Part shown: piece by piece, positions 7,307-17,172 of the stretch
How the letters are laid out: each line of letters begins with the position of its first letter
Numbering within the stretch: the stretch's first letter is position 1
NCBI RefSeq assembly: GCF_900116895.1
Contig: NZ_FPCF01000001.1
Coordinates: forward strand, 992,001-1,056,000
Length of the DNA: 64,000 nt
Direction of reading: 5' to 3'
Source of the DNA: Pseudidiomarina donghaiensis
Lineage (GTDB): Bacteria > Pseudomonadota > Gammaproteobacteria > Enterobacterales > Alteromonadaceae
Program-made: the position numbers and the translations under genes
Notes under the pieces: model-generated
What the model saw: only the letters and a program-made list of their open reading frames with translations
Databases searched by the model: none
Told to the model about the DNA's origin: nothing

Positions 7307-7380
7307 GGGGAGGTGTCGTTGATATCTGCTGATATCTAATAGCTGATGGCTTATTTCAAATAACGAACAACGAGGATTTT

Positions 7381-8445
7381 ATGACGGATATTAATTACAA
7401 CCCATTACAAACTGACGGCTTTGAGTTCGTTGAATACACAGCACCAAATGCTCAAGGTATTGCCGACTTAAAAGACTTATTTACTAAGCTTGGCTTTACC
7501 GAAGTCGCTAAGCATAAAACCAAGGAAGCTTGGTTGTTCAAGCAAAATGACATTAATTTTATTATTAATGCTGAAGCTGGTGGCCAAGCAGAAGAGTTTG
7601 CGAAGGCTCATGGTGCTAGCGTGTGCGGTATGGCGTGGCGGGTAAAAGACGCGAAGCATGCGGTTGAGCACGCGGTGGCGAATGGCGCGAAGCCGTTCCA
7701 ACGTAATACAGCGGCAGGTGAAGCCGAATTTCCTGCGGTTTACGGCATTGGTGAGAGCGTGCTGTACTTTGTCGATAGTGATATTTACGCAGCTGATTTC
7801 AACTTCTATGACAACTGGGAAGCGAAGATGAAAGATCACGCTGCCGGCTTATATGAAGTTGACCATTTAACGCATAATGTATTCCGCGGCAACATGGACA
7901 CTTGGGCAGGGTTCTATGAGCGCATTGGTAACTTCCGTGAGATTCGCTATTTTGACATTGAAGGTAAGTTAACCGGATTGTTAAGCCGTGCTATGACAGC
8001 ACCTTGTGGCAAAATTCGTATTCCAATTAACGAATCGCACGACGACAAGTCGCAAATTGAAGAGTACTTGCGCGAATATAACGGCGAAGGTATTCAGCAC
8101 ATTGCGTTAACCTCTGACGACATTTACAAGACTGTGCGCGATTTGCGTGCCATTGGTATGGACTTTATGCCAACGCCAGATACCTACTATGCGAAGATTG
8201 ATGAGCGTGTTGAAGGCCACGAAGAGAATGTGGACGAGCTGCGCGAGCTGCAAATTTTGATTGACGGCGCGCCAATGAAAGACGGTATTTTGCTGCAAAT
8301 ATTTACCCAAACAGTTATCGGCCCTGTGTTCTTTGAAATTATTCAGCGCAAAGGCAACGAAGGTTTTGGTGAAGGTAACTTTAAAGCGTTGTTTGAGTCT
8401 ATTGAAGAAGACCAAATTCGCCGTGGAGTATTAAGCGATGCGTAA
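7381..8445 (+). CDS. hppD: 4-hydroxyphenylpyruvate dioxygenase
   Basis: 354-aa member of the vicinal oxygen chelate superfamily that converts 4-hydroxyphenylpyruvate to homogentisate. The Fe(II) ligands are recognisable as His in EVDHLTHNVF, His in GIQHIALTSDDI and Glu in GPVFFEIIQRKG. The C-terminal gate helix region GFGEGNFKALFESIE is also present. The start follows GAGGA (7371-7375). The gene overlaps hmgA by 8 nt (8438-8445), which suggests coupled translation of consecutive pathway steps. It is the first gene of hppD-hmgA-fahA-maiA, downstream of three TyrR boxes. Confidence 0.95.
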   Translation: MTDINYNPLQTDGFEFVEYTAPNAQGIADLKDLFTKLGFTEVAKHKTKEAWLFKQNDINFIINAEAGGQAEEFAKAHGASVCGMAWRVKDAKHAVEHAVANGAKPFQRNTAAGEAEFPAVYGIGESVLYFVDSDIYAADFNFYDNWEAKMKDHAAGLYEVDHLTHNVFRGNMDTWAGFYERIGNFREIRYFDIEGKLTGLLSRAMTAPCGKIRIPINESHDDKSQIEEYLREYNGEGIQHIALTSDDIYKTVRDLRAIGMDFMPTPDTYYAKIDERVEGHEENVDELRELQILIDGAPMKDGILLQIFTQTVIGPVFFEIIQRKGNEGFGEGNFKALFESIEEDQIRRGVLSDA

Positions 8446-9583
8446 ATGGATTAGCTTTCCGAAACAAGTTGGCGTGGCCTCGAAGCAGGCTCACGCTGAT
8501 TTTCCGGAGCAAGCGATCTATGAACGCGAAGTAGGGCGTAGCGGCTTTTTTGGGCCGGCTACGCACTTTCATCATCGCCATGCTCCAACCGGTTGGAGTG
8601 AGTGGGAAGGCGACTTACGCCCACGCAATTTTGACTTTAATAAACTGGACAACGTTGCCACGGAATCACCATGGCAAGTGCCAATGTTATTGCACAATGC
8701 CCAGTGTAAATTCCGTATTTGGCACTGTAATAAGAATATGGATTTCTTGGTGCGCAACTCGGATGGCGACGAACTGTTGTTTATTCATGAAGGGCGCGGC
8801 GAGTTGTTTTGTGACTATGGCCATATCACCTTAGAAAAAGGCGACTATTTTGCCATACCGCGGGCCACGTCATGGCGCATTGAGCCACTTGAGCCCATGC
8901 ACATTGTGATGATTGAGGCGACCAACAGCGCGTACCAGCTGCCTGACAAAGGCCTGGTGGGTAATCATGCAATTTTTGACCCCGCGTGCTTGGACACGCC
9001 CGATATCGACGACGCGTTTAAGGCCCAATACAGCGAAGATAGCTGGCAGGTTCAGGTAAAACGGCATGGCAAGGTTTCGATGATCACCTATCCGTTTAAC
9101 CCGTTAGATGCAATTGGCTGGCATGGCGATTTAGCCCCAGTGCGCATAAACTGGCGCGATATTCGCCCATTAATGAGCCACCGTTACCACTTACCACCAT
9201 CGGCACACACTACTTTTGTTGCTGATGGCTTTGTGGTTTGTACCTTTGTACCACGGCCCATCGAGTCCGATCCTGGTGCACTAAAAGTGCCGTTTTATCA
9301 TAACAATGACGATTACGATGAAGTATTGTTCTACCACGAAGGTGACTTCTTCAGCCGTGATAACATTGATAAAGGGATGGTAACCTTCCATCCAGCTGGC
9401 TTTACCCATGGGCCACACCCAAAAGCCTTTCAGGCTGGGTTAGAGTTTCGGAAGAAGTTCACCGACGAAGTGGCGGTGATGCTTGATACCCGTAACGCAC
9501 TAGAAATGGGCGAGGCGTGTGCCGGGGTCGAAAACCCGGACTACGTAAATAGCTGGAAAGCGAAAGACGACAACAAGGCATAA
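8438..9583 (+). CDS. hmgA: Homogentisate 1,2-dioxygenase
   Basis: 381-aa double-cupin protein of the homogentisate dioxygenase family, somewhat shorter than the roughly 430-445 aa Pseudomonas and animal enzymes. Visible motifs include the N-terminal GPATHFHHRHAPTGW and, in the C-terminal cupin, FYHNNDDYDEVLFYHEG and VTFHPAGFTHGPHP. The latter supply the expected His, Glu and His iron ligands. The product is maleylacetoacetate. It overlaps hppD by 8 nt and is followed 5 bp later by the fumarylacetoacetase-family gene, so context strongly supports the call. Confidence 0.9.
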   Translation: MRKWISFPKQVGVASKQAHADFPEQAIYEREVGRSGFFGPATHFHHRHAPTGWSEWEGDLRPRNFDFNKLDNVATESPWQVPMLLHNAQCKFRIWHCNKNMDFLVRNSDGDELLFIHEGRGELFCDYGHITLEKGDYFAIPRATSWRIEPLEPMHIVMIEATNSAYQLPDKGLVGNHAIFDPACLDTPDIDDAFKAQYSEDSWQVQVKRHGKVSMITYPFNPLDAIGWHGDLAPVRINWRDIRPLMSHRYHLPPSAHTTFVADGFVVCTFVPRPIESDPGALKVPFYHNNDDYDEVLFYHEGDFFSRDNIDKGMVTFHPAGFTHGPHPKAFQAGLEFRKKFTDEVAVMLDTRNALEMGEACAGVENPDYVNSWKAKDDNKA

Positions 9584-9588
9584 ATTTT

Positions 9589-10614
9589 ATGAAGTTTGCG
9601 ACCTATCGAAATGGAACCCGCGACGGCCAGTTGATGGTGGTTAGTCGAGATTTAACCAAAGCTGTTAAGGTGCCAGCGCTAGCTGCAACCTTGCAGGAAG
9701 TTTTAGACGATTGGGACGGCGTAGCTCCAGAGCTAGAAAAAGTATATCAGGCATTGAACAATGGCGAATTGGCCGACGCCGAAGCGTTTGATGAGCGCCT
9801 TTGTGAATCGCCATTACCACGTGCCTATCAGTGGGCTGACGGCAGCGCTTATGTGAATCACGTTGAGCTAGTTCGTAAAGCGCGAAACGCTGAAATGCCA
9901 CCTAGCTTTTGGACAGATCCATTGATGTATCAAGGCGGATCTGACGACTTTTTAGGCCCGAAAGATGATATCGAAATGGCTGACACAGCCTGGGGTATCG
10001 ACTTTGAAGGTGAAATTGCGGTGATTACTGACGATGTACCGATGGGCACTGAGCCGACGCAAGCCGGCGAATACATTCGGTTATTAATGTTAGTGAATGA
10101 CGTGTCGTTACGCGGCTTAATTCCTAACGAATTGGGTAAAGGATTTGGCTTCTTCCAGTCCAAGCCTTCGTCAGCATTTTCGCCAGTTGCCGTAACTCCT
10201 GATGAGTTGGGCGCAAATTGGCGTGACAACAAGGTACATTTGCCATTATTGAGCTACTATAACGGTAAGCCATTTGGTAAACCCAATGCCGGAGAAGACA
10301 TGACGTTTGATTTTGCGCAGCTTGTTGCACATGCGGCGAAAACACGTCACTTAGGGGCCGGCGCAATTATCGGTTCAGGTACAGTGTCAAATAAGCAAGG
10401 CACTGATCATGGCAGCGCCATCGCCGAAGGCGGCGTGGGATATAGCTGTATTGCCGAAGTACGAATGATTGAAACCATTCGCGACGGTAAACCTGCAACT
10501 GGGTTTATGCAATTTGGTGACACCATAAAAATTGAGATGACCGACGAAAACGGCCACAGTATTTTTGGTGCGATAGACCAAAAAGTGGTGCAGTATTCGC
10601 CGAATGACGAATAA
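9589..10614 (+). CDS. fahA: Fumarylacetoacetate hydrolase family protein (fumarylacetoacetase)
   Basis: 341-aa FAH-fold hydrolase. The metal-site pattern is visible in WGIDFEGEIAVITDD (Glu-x-Glu region) and MLVNDVSLRG. GKGFGFFQSKPSSAFSP carries the conserved Lys and substrate-loop residues, and GSGTVSNKQG is the C-terminal glycine-rich motif. It lies between homogentisate dioxygenase and maleylacetoacetate isomerase, so it is assigned the last step: fumarylacetoacetate -> fumarate + acetoacetate. The family also contains other ring-cleavage hydrolases, so the specificity comes from context. It is tightly packed with hmgA (5-bp gap). Confidence 0.9.
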   Translation: MKFATYRNGTRDGQLMVVSRDLTKAVKVPALAATLQEVLDDWDGVAPELEKVYQALNNGELADAEAFDERLCESPLPRAYQWADGSAYVNHVELVRKARNAEMPPSFWTDPLMYQGGSDDFLGPKDDIEMADTAWGIDFEGEIAVITDDVPMGTEPTQAGEYIRLLMLVNDVSLRGLIPNELGKGFGFFQSKPSSAFSPVAVTPDELGANWRDNKVHLPLLSYYNGKPFGKPNAGEDMTFDFAQLVAHAAKTRHLGAGAIIGSGTVSNKQGTDHGSAIAEGGVGYSCIAEVRMIETIRDGKPATGFMQFGDTIKIEMTDENGHSIFGAIDQKVVQYSPNDE

Positions 10615-10627
10615 TTGCGGAGTAAGC

Positions 10628-11269
10628 ATGGAACTCTACGGCTACTGGCGCTCAAGCGCCAGTTACCGGGCGCGAATTGCGCTCAATTATAAGCAACTAG
10701 ACTATAATTATATTCCTGTTCACTTAATCAAAGAGGGCGGGGAGCAGCACAAGCAAGCTTATCGCCAACTGAACCCGAATGGCTTAGTGCCAACCCTTGT
10801 GGATGGACCGGTTATTCTGCATCAGTCGTTGGCGATTATTGAGTACCTAGAAGAAAGCCATCCAAAACCTTCGTTGTTGCCTGGTAACGCGCAGAAGCGC
10901 GGTGCTATTCGTGCCATTGCGTTAGATATTGCCAGTGAATTACAGCCGTTAATTAATTTACGCGTTCAGCAATATTTAGTGCGTGAATTAGACGCGGATG
11001 ATCACGCGAAACAAGCTTGGCTTGCGCATTGGTTTAAGCAGAGCTTTACGGCGCTTGAACGAAACCTTGAAGAAGTTTCTGGGCAATACTGCGTGGGCGA
11101 TGATTTCTCGTTGGCTGATGTATGCTTAGTGCCGCAGGTGTACAGCGCTGAGCGGTTTGGCATTGCCCTAGACGATTACCCATTAATTCGGGCTATTTAT
11201 CAACGCCTGTTGGAATTGCCTTGGGTTGCGGCTGCGCATCCAAGCAAACAGCCTGACGCTGAAAGCTAA
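10628..11269 (+). CDS. maiA: Maleylacetoacetate isomerase (zeta-class glutathione transferase)
   Basis: 213-aa GST-fold protein. The zeta-class N-terminal signature appears as YWRSSASYRARIALNYK. It is followed by PNGLVPTLVDG and the glutathione-binding QSLAIIEYLEE, then an alpha-helical C-terminal domain. It isomerises maleylacetoacetate to fumarylacetoacetate with glutathione. The ATG at 10628 is chosen over an in-frame ATG at 10604 inside fahA because GGAG (10619-10622) precedes it and the N-terminal beta strand begins immediately. It is the last gene of the homogentisate operon; a terminator follows. Confidence 0.92.
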   Translation: MELYGYWRSSASYRARIALNYKQLDYNYIPVHLIKEGGEQHKQAYRQLNPNGLVPTLVDGPVILHQSLAIIEYLEESHPKPSLLPGNAQKRGAIRAIALDIASELQPLINLRVQQYLVRELDADDHAKQAWLAHWFKQSFTALERNLEEVSGQYCVGDDFSLADVCLVPQVYSAERFGIALDDYPLIRAIYQRLLELPWVAAAHPSKQPDAES

Positions 11270-11303
11270 CCCAAGAACCGCGAATTTCATCGCATTCCGA
11301 CTA

Positions 11304-11337
11304 TGCCCAGCTCGTATATTGCTGGGCATTTTGGTTT
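11304..11337 (+). terminator. Terminator after maiA
   Basis: TGCCCAGC (11304-11311) pairs perfectly with GCTGGGCA (11321-11328), followed by TTTTGGTTT. It ends the hppD-hmgA-fahA-maiA unit. Confidence 0.85.
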
Positions 11338-11374
11338 AATGAGCCGGTACAAATAGGCTAACAAGGATCTAAAA

Positions 11375-13849
11375 ATGAAAACAAAATTAGCAATAGCCAT
11401 TGCAGCCGCGCTCATGAGTGCGTCTTGTGCTATCACTGAGCCGACGAATACCAATACAGCAGCCGTAACACCGCCGACGATGTTGACGACAGCTGCGAAC
11501 GCACAAGCAACAGCGGACCAAGCGTTGACCATAAAACAAATTATGGCAGACCAAGACTGGGTTGCACGTTCACCAGAAAATGCCTACTGGATGCTAGACG
11601 GTAGTGGGGTGCTGTACCAACAAAAACGCGAAGGTTCAATTTTACGTGACTGGTATCATCAACCGCTGGATAAAGGGGCGCATGAAGTACCGGTAGAAAA
11701 ACTACATAATTACGCGTACAACAACGGCGTTTACAATGCTGACAGCTCGCTTTTAGCCTACACCTTTGAGGGTAATATTTTTGTACGCGATCTCGCTAAG
11801 GGCGAAACCAAGCAGCTAACCCGTGATGAAGCCCGCCAAAGTCAGCTTCTATTTTTAACGAACGGACAGTTGGCGTACCGCCAAAACAACGATTTTTTTG
11901 TGGTTGACCCGGCTTCTGGCTTAACGCAACAAATTGCTGCGCTAGAAACCAAAGATGCGCCAAAAGCCAATACTGAGGCAAAGGACTTTGTTGCGCGCGA
12001 ACAACAAGAACTGATTAAGTTTGTACAAGTAGAGCGTAAAAATAAAGCTGACCGTTTTGCCCAGCAGCAACAATTGCAGCAAAGCAACAGCTCGCTTGCA
12101 CCTCAACCATTTTACTTGGGCCAAGGCAAGCAAGTTGTCGCGGCAAGCTTATCACCGGCTGGCGATAAACTGATTGTCGCAATTAGTGACCCGCAAAAGT
12201 GGCGTGCGGAAGGCGATATTATGCCGAACTATGTCACCGAAGACGGCCGTGTTGCAGCAGAGTCAGTGCGCGCCCGTGTAGCAGATGCTAAGCCCGTTGA
12301 GCATCAGGTAATGGTGCTAGATTTAGCTTCTGGTGAGCAAACCCAGCTAACCTACAATACCTTACCTGGCTGGAATGATGACGTGTTGGCAGAGGTGCGC
12401 AAAGAAAACTATGCCGCTCAAGGCAAGACTTATACATCTGAAGAAAAACCACGCCCAATTACTTTAATGCAGGACTGGGGTTGGCAAAGTGGTGCTATTC
12501 GTTGGTCTGACGACGGCAGTGCAGCGGCGCTTATGCTTGAAGCCTGGGACAATAAAGACCGCTGGATAGCAAGTGTCGACTTTGATGGGAAGCGTTTCGT
12601 GAATCAAGAGCGTTTGCACGATGAAGCTTGGATTAACTACACCCACAATGAGTTTGGATTTTTACCGAACAGCAAAACCCTGTGGTTCCAGTCGGAAGCC
12701 GATGGCTATGCACATCTTTATGTGAAACCGTTAAACGGTAAAATTAAACAACTAACGCAAGGCAACTTTGTCACTGAAGACCCGACTGTTAGCGCCAACG
12801 GCGAATACATTTATTTTAGTGGCAATAAAACGCACCCAGGCAACTACGAAGTTTACCGTGTGCACACACAGTCTGCGCAGCTTGAACAGCTGACTAAGCT
12901 TGGCGGCATTAATAATTATGAATTAAGCCCGCAAGAAGACAAACTGTTGGTGAAGCACTCTGAAGCATTGCAACCAGAAGAGCTGTATGTGCAAACCATT
13001 GGTGAGGACATCGCCAAGCGTTTGACGCAAACTGTGACGGACCAATTCATGGCGTTTGATTGGGTTGCTCCAGAAATTGTGCCTGTTCCTTCAAGCCATG
13101 TTGACCACCCAATTTATACGCGGGTTTATTACCCGAAAGATTACGACCCGAATCGTGCAGAAAAATACCCAGCTGTGGTATTTATTCACGGCGCAGGCTA
13201 TTTGCAAAATGCGCATGCCGGTTGGTCTGGCTACCAACGTGAATTCATGTTCCATACGTTTTTAACCCAGCAAGGTTACGTGGTGTTAGACCTGGATTAC
13301 CGTGGTTCAAAAGGCTATGGCCGCGATTGGCGTACGGCAATTTATCGACAAATGGGTACACCAGAGGTTGAAGATTTAGTCGATGTTGTTAAGTGGGCGG
13401 GTGAGAACACCAACGTAGATACCAATCGTATGGGTACATACGGTGGTTCTTATGGCGGTTTCCTAACCTTTATGGCGTTGTTTAAAGAGCCAGGCTTGTT
13501 TAAAGCGGGCTCGGCATTACGCCCTGTAAGCGACTGGGCACACTACAACACGGGCTACACGTCGAATATTTTGAACTTGCCTGACGATGACCCTATTGCG
13601 TACCGTCGCAGCTCGCCAATTTACTTCACCGAAGGTTTAGAAGATGCGCTGTTGATCAATTCGCCAATGGTTGACGATAACGTGTTCTTCCAAGACAGCG
13701 TGCGTTTAGTTCAGCGCTTGATTGAACATGAAAAAGAAGATTTCGAAACGGCAATCTTCCCAGTTGAACCACATGGCTTCCGTCAGCCATCAAGCTGGCT
13801 GGATGAATACCGCCGTATTTTCAAACTGTTTGAAGAAAACCTCAAGTAA
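11375..13849 (+). CDS. Exported S9-family (DPP IV/prolyl oligopeptidase-like) serine peptidase
   Basis: 824 aa. A cleavable N-terminal signal (MKTKLAIAIAAALMSASC) has a possible but weak lipobox ending at Cys18, so the protein is either an envelope lipoprotein or periplasmic. A DPP IV-like beta-propeller spans roughly residues 60-580 and is followed by an alpha/beta-hydrolase domain. The catalytic triad is inferred as S692 in GGSYGGF, Asp at 767/768 in SPMVDDN, and H800 in EPHGF. Such enzymes trim dipeptides or prolyl peptides, fitting a protein-scavenging lifestyle. It appears monocistronic, with AAGGAT as ribosome-binding site. The exact specificity cannot be read from sequence. Confidence 0.9.
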   Translation: MKTKLAIAIAAALMSASCAITEPTNTNTAAVTPPTMLTTAANAQATADQALTIKQIMADQDWVARSPENAYWMLDGSGVLYQQKREGSILRDWYHQPLDKGAHEVPVEKLHNYAYNNGVYNADSSLLAYTFEGNIFVRDLAKGETKQLTRDEARQSQLLFLTNGQLAYRQNNDFFVVDPASGLTQQIAALETKDAPKANTEAKDFVAREQQELIKFVQVERKNKADRFAQQQQLQQSNSSLAPQPFYLGQGKQVVAASLSPAGDKLIVAISDPQKWRAEGDIMPNYVTEDGRVAAESVRARVADAKPVEHQVMVLDLASGEQTQLTYNTLPGWNDDVLAEVRKENYAAQGKTYTSEEKPRPITLMQDWGWQSGAIRWSDDGSAAALMLEAWDNKDRWIASVDFDGKRFVNQERLHDEAWINYTHNEFGFLPNSKTLWFQSEADGYAHLYVKPLNGKIKQLTQGNFVTEDPTVSANGEYIYFSGNKTHPGNYEVYRVHTQSAQLEQLTKLGGINNYELSPQEDKLLVKHSEALQPEELYVQTIGEDIAKRLTQTVTDQFMAFDWVAPEIVPVPSSHVDHPIYTRVYYPKDYDPNRAEKYPAVVFIHGAGYLQNAHAGWSGYQREFMFHTFLTQQGYVVLDLDYRGSKGYGRDWRTAIYRQMGTPEVEDLVDVVKWAGENTNVDTNRMGTYGGSYGGFLTFMALFKEPGLFKAGSALRPVSDWAHYNTGYTSNILNLPDDDPIAYRRSSPIYFTEGLEDALLINSPMVDDNVFFQDSVRLVQRLIEHEKEDFETAIFPVEPHGFRQPSSWLDEYRRIFKLFEENLK

Positions 13850-13894
13850 TAGCGTCTAAGCAGAAGGGTCTAACACGAAAGTCTGACGGTTTTA

Positions 13895-13920
13895 TAAAGA
13901 GAGAGTTCGCTCTCTCTTTA
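13895..13920 (+). other. Perfect 11-bp stem with UUCG loop after the S9 peptidase gene
   Basis: TAAAGAGAGAG (13895-13905), loop TTCG (13906-13909), CTCTCTCTTTA (13910-13920). There is no T-tract beyond the stem end, so it may be a 3'-end stabiliser or a weak terminator preceding the true one at 13951-13983. Confidence 0.75.
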
Positions 13921-13950
13921 TCATTTAAAAGCCGTAGATTAAGACCATAA

Positions 13951-13983
13951 AAAAAGCCAAGTTGAACTTCAACTTGGCTTTTT
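13951..13983. terminator. Bidirectional terminator between the S9 peptidase gene and rne
   Basis: AAAAAGCCAAGTTGAA (13951-13966) is exactly complementary to TTCAACTTGGCTTTTT (13968-13983). A-runs and T-runs on both sides let it serve the plus-strand peptidase gene and minus-strand rne. Confidence 0.9.
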
Positions 13984-14016
13984 ATTTGTTTGAGTTTCTA
14001 GCTTCAAACGTTTGCG

Positions 14017-16935
14017 CTACTGCGTTTTACTCATTTCAGCAACGGTGACTGAACGCGCTTCTTTAAAGCTTGCCGTGCGGGCATCTTTATTAAATGGCAA
14101 ACGTACGTCATTTTGCGCAACAGCCAACGGCTGGAATGCGTCAGTGCGTGCAACGGCACTGGCTTTAGCCATTGGTGCTGAGGTAACGAAACCTTTTACT
14201 GCGTTTTTCTTCGCAGCTGATTTAGCTTTCACTTTAGGCTCAGCTTTTACTTCTGGCTCAGCTTTCACTTCTGGCTCAGCTTTCACTTCTGGCTCAGCTT
14301 TCGCTTCTGGCTCAGCTTTCGCTTCTGGTTCAGCTTTCACTTCTGGTTCAGCTTTCGCTTCCGGCTCAGCTTTCACTTCCGGCTCAGCTTTCACTTCCGG
14401 CTCAGCTTTCGCTTCCGGCTCAGCTTTCGCTTCTGGCTCAGCTTTCGCTTCTGGCTCAGCTTTCGCTTCCGGCTCAGCTTTCGCTTCCGGGTCAGCTTTC
14501 GCTTCTGGTTCAGCCTTGGCTTCTGGCTGAGCCTTGGCTTCCGGCTCAGCTTGGTTTGCTGACTGCGTTGCTTCAACTTCGTTGTCTTCGGCTACTTCTT
14601 GTTCGGCAGCTTTACGACGTTGCCCGGCAGCGCGTTGATGACGAGGTGAGCGGCGGCTGCGATTGCGGTTGCGATCTACATTGTCACCGGTACCTTCAGC
14701 TTGGCCTTCGGTGGTTGTTTCGCCGGCAGTTTCTGCAACTTGCAGCGCGTCATCGGCTTTTACGTCTGGCTTCGCTTCTGTTGCAGCAGGTTTCGCTTCT
14801 GTTGTTGGCTGTGCCTGTGCGCCAATTTCACCATCTGCGGCTACACGAACCGACTGATCAAGCTTACGACGCTGACGGCGCGGCTTCGGTGCGCTTGGCT
14901 GACGCTCTTGACTCGCATCGTCGGTTGCTTTGTCTTGTGCCTTCGCTGGGGTGCTTTGTACGTCTTGTTGCTCAGCATTTGGCTTATTACGGCCACGACC
15001 ACCACGTCCGCGGCGACCGCCACGTTCATTGCGCTCTTTTGCTGAATCATCTTTGCTGGTTTTGTTATCAACCGCTTTATCATTGTCTACTACCGCTTTA
15101 TCGCCTTCGGCATCGCGTGGACGACGGTTGTTGTTATTGCGACGACGGTTATTACCCCCACGGGTGTTACGGCGCTGATTATTTCCACGACGTTGTTGAT
15201 TCGATTTATTGTTTTTGGTTGATTTGCTTTGCTCTTCTTCTTCGCTGGCAAACAACCCAGCAAGCCATTTGCCTAAACGCGACAATAAACCTGGCTTAGC
15301 AGCTTCTGCAGTGGCAGCTTTCGCTACTGGAGCTGGTGCTGCTGGTGCTTGCAAACCTTTTAATGCTGGTTCTTCAAAGCTTGGTTTGTCTTTGTTGAGA
15401 ACAATTTCGGTGCTGGTATCTTCAGGTTTCTCAATCAAAGTGAAGCTATTTGCTTCGTCAACTTCGTCATTGCGAAGACGTTTCACGTCGAAATGCGGGG
15501 TTTCTAAGTGTGGGTTAGGGATAACCAAAACCGAAACGCCATGGCGTTTTTCAATGTCAAAAATTGACTGACGCTTTTCATTCAGCAAGTAGGTAGCGAC
15601 TGTAACAGGAACCTGGGCCTGAACCTGAATGGTGTTGTCTTTAAGCGCTTCTTCTTCAATAAGACGCAAAATTGACAGCGCCAATGACTCAGCTGAACGA
15701 ATAGTGCCGTGGCCGCTGCACCGTGGACAAACGTGATTGGATGCTTCACCAAGTGAAGGGCGCAAACGTTGACGCGACATTTCTAACAAACCAAAGCGCG
15801 AAATGCGGGTGACCTGAATACGTGCGCGATCTTGTTTTAAGCTGTCACGCAAACGGTTTTCAACTTCACGCTGATGGCGGGCCGGGGTCATATCGATAAA
15901 GTCGATAACCACCAAGCCGCCGACGTCACGCAAGCGCAGTTGGCGCGCAATTTCTTCGGCTGCTTCTAGGTTGGTCTGAAATGCAGTTTCTTCAATATCG
16001 CCGCCTTTGGTAGCGCGTGCAGAGTTGATATCAATAGAGGTTAGCGCTTCGGTTGGGTCAATAACAATGGAACCACCTGAAGGCAAACGGACTTCACGTT
16101 GGAATGCAGATTCAATCTGGCTTTCCACTTGGTAATGATTAAACAGCGGTACGTCGCCTTGATAAATCTTAACGCGATTCACGAAGTCAGGACGAATTAA
16201 CGTGACGTGGTCACGAACCTGATCGAAAACCTTTTGGTTGTCGATAAGCACTTCGCCAATATCACGACGCAAGTAATCACGAATTGCGCGAAATACCACG
16301 TTGCTTTCTTGATGAATTAAAAATGGAGCAGGGCGCGAATTAGCGGCTTTTTCAATGGCTTCCCAATGGTGCAACAGAACGTTTAAGTCCCATTCAAGCT
16401 CTTCTTGTGACTTGCCAACACCGGCGGTGCGCACAATAAGGCCCATGCTGTCAGGCAAGTTTAAAGCATCTAAAGTTGCTTTCAGCTCGCTGCGCTCTTC
16501 GCCTTCAATACGACGAGAAATACCGCCTGCACGCGGGTTGTTTGGCATTAAAACTAAATAACTTCCGGCAAGAGAAATAAAGGTGGTTAATGCAGCACCT
16601 TTCTGACCACGTTCTTCTTTGTCGATTTGAACAATAACTTCTTGGCCTTCGGAAATAACATCTTTAATGTTAGGGCGGCCCGAAAATGAATAGCCGTTAG
16701 GAAAGTAAGTTTTAGCAATTTCTTTTAACGGAAGGAAGCCATGACGCTCAGCACCGTAATCAACAAATGCGGCCTCTAAACTTGGCTCGATGCGGGTGAT
16801 TTTACCCTTGTAAATATTTGATTTCTTTTGTTCATGACCTGGGCTTTCAATATCCAGATCATAAAGGCGCTGGCCGTCAACCAGCGCAACGCGCAATTCT
16901 TCTTGCTGCGTTGCATTAATTAGCATTCTTTTCAT
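14017..16935 (-). CDS. rne: RNase E
   Basis: 972 aa. It begins [19 protein letters not shown], essentially identical to E. coli RNase E; an upstream in-frame ATG at 17019 is therefore rejected. The catalytic half carries an S1 domain (about 35-125), Mg-binding D302 and D345, and the Zn-link C403/C406 (CPRC). The C-terminal half is a disordered degradosome scaffold. It has Arg-rich RNA-binding stretches ([18 protein letters not shown] type), 18 tandem hexapeptides rich in Pro, Glu and Lys, and a near-terminal SAPMAKASA segment resembling E. coli sequence near the PNPase-binding tail. It processes rRNA and mRNA at the inner membrane. The long upstream region may autoregulate it. Confidence 0.96.
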   Translation of the reverse strand: MKRMLINATQQEELRVALVDGQRLYDLDIESPGHEQKKSNIYKGKITRIEPSLEAAFVDYGAERHGFLPLKEIAKTYFPNGYSFSGRPNIKDVISEGQEVIVQIDKEERGQKGAALTTFISLAGSYLVLMPNNPRAGGISRRIEGEERSELKATLDALNLPDSMGLIVRTAGVGKSQEELEWDLNVLLHHWEAIEKAANSRPAPFLIHQESNVVFRAIRDYLRRDIGEVLIDNQKVFDQVRDHVTLIRPDFVNRVKIYQGDVPLFNHYQVESQIESAFQREVRLPSGGSIVIDPTEALTSIDINSARATKGGDIEETAFQTNLEAAEEIARQLRLRDVGGLVVIDFIDMTPARHQREVENRLRDSLKQDRARIQVTRISRFGLLEMSRQRLRPSLGEASNHVCPRCSGHGTIRSAESLALSILRLIEEEALKDNTIQVQAQVPVTVATYLLNEKRQSIFDIEKRHGVSVLVIPNPHLETPHFDVKRLRNDEVDEANSFTLIEKPEDTSTEIVLNKDKPSFEEPALKGLQAPAAPAPVAKAATAEAAKPGLLSRLGKWLAGLFASEEEEQSKSTKNNKSNQQRRGNNQRRNTRGGNNRRRNNNNRRPRDAEGDKAVVDNDKAVDNKTSKDDSAKERNERGGRRGRGGRGRNKPNAEQQDVQSTPAKAQDKATDDASQERQPSAPKPRRQRRKLDQSVRVAADGEIGAQAQPTTEAKPAATEAKPDVKADDALQVAETAGETTTEGQAEGTGDNVDRNRNRSRRSPRHQRAAGQRRKAAEQEVAEDNEVEATQSANQAEPEAKAQPEAKAEPEAKADPEAKAEPEAKAEPEAKAEPEAKAEPEAKAEPEVKAEPEVKAEPEAKAEPEVKAEPEAKAEPEAKAEPEVKAEPEVKAEPEVKAEPKVKAKSAAKKNAVKGFVTSAPMAKASAVARTDAFQPLAVAQNDVRLPFNKDARTASFKEARSVTVAEMSKTQ
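14227..14550 (-). repeat. 18 x 18-bp tandem repeat encoding A-E-P-E-A/V-K hexapeptides in RNase E
   Basis: Exactly 324 bp, 18 units of 18 bp, each coding for AEPEAK or AEPEVK with a few variants ([18 protein letters not shown]). Some neighbouring units are nearly identical in DNA, so the array can expand or contract in frame by slippage. It lies in the disordered scaffold between the Arg-rich region and the C-terminal tail. Confidence 0.95.
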
Positions 16936-17172
16936 TGTTTGTGACTCGTTCTTACGGGCCACAACACAGTACGACAGGCGTTCGCCATCGCTATTTCGAG
17001 ATTGAATTGTTTTAGCCAAGGGCTAATAAATTAGCACCTAACACCCCCCGTTTTAACAACTTAAGCTTAAACGTGAGGTCGCAATTTGTTACCAAGCCGA
17101 AATGCGCTTGTAAAGGCCATACTGCGTTGCAGCACTGGTTCTTTGAATAGGTTTGATTTAAGGGCGGCGCGT

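Noticed and set aside
14012-14530. 172-codon plus-strand ORF with many SGSAF repeats, looking like a repeat protein
   Set aside because: It is the exact antisense of the rne hexapeptide array; the periodicity comes from the 18-bp coding repeat of RNase E.
14227-14550. Regular 18-bp repeats considered as a CRISPR-like or satellite array
   Set aside because: No spacers of CRISPR size; units are contiguous, in frame and encode the AEPEAK repeat of RNase E.
14556-15299. 247-codon plus-strand ORF rich in Leu, Arg and Cys
   Set aside because: Antisense shadow of the Arg-rich scaffold region of rne; composition is an artefact.
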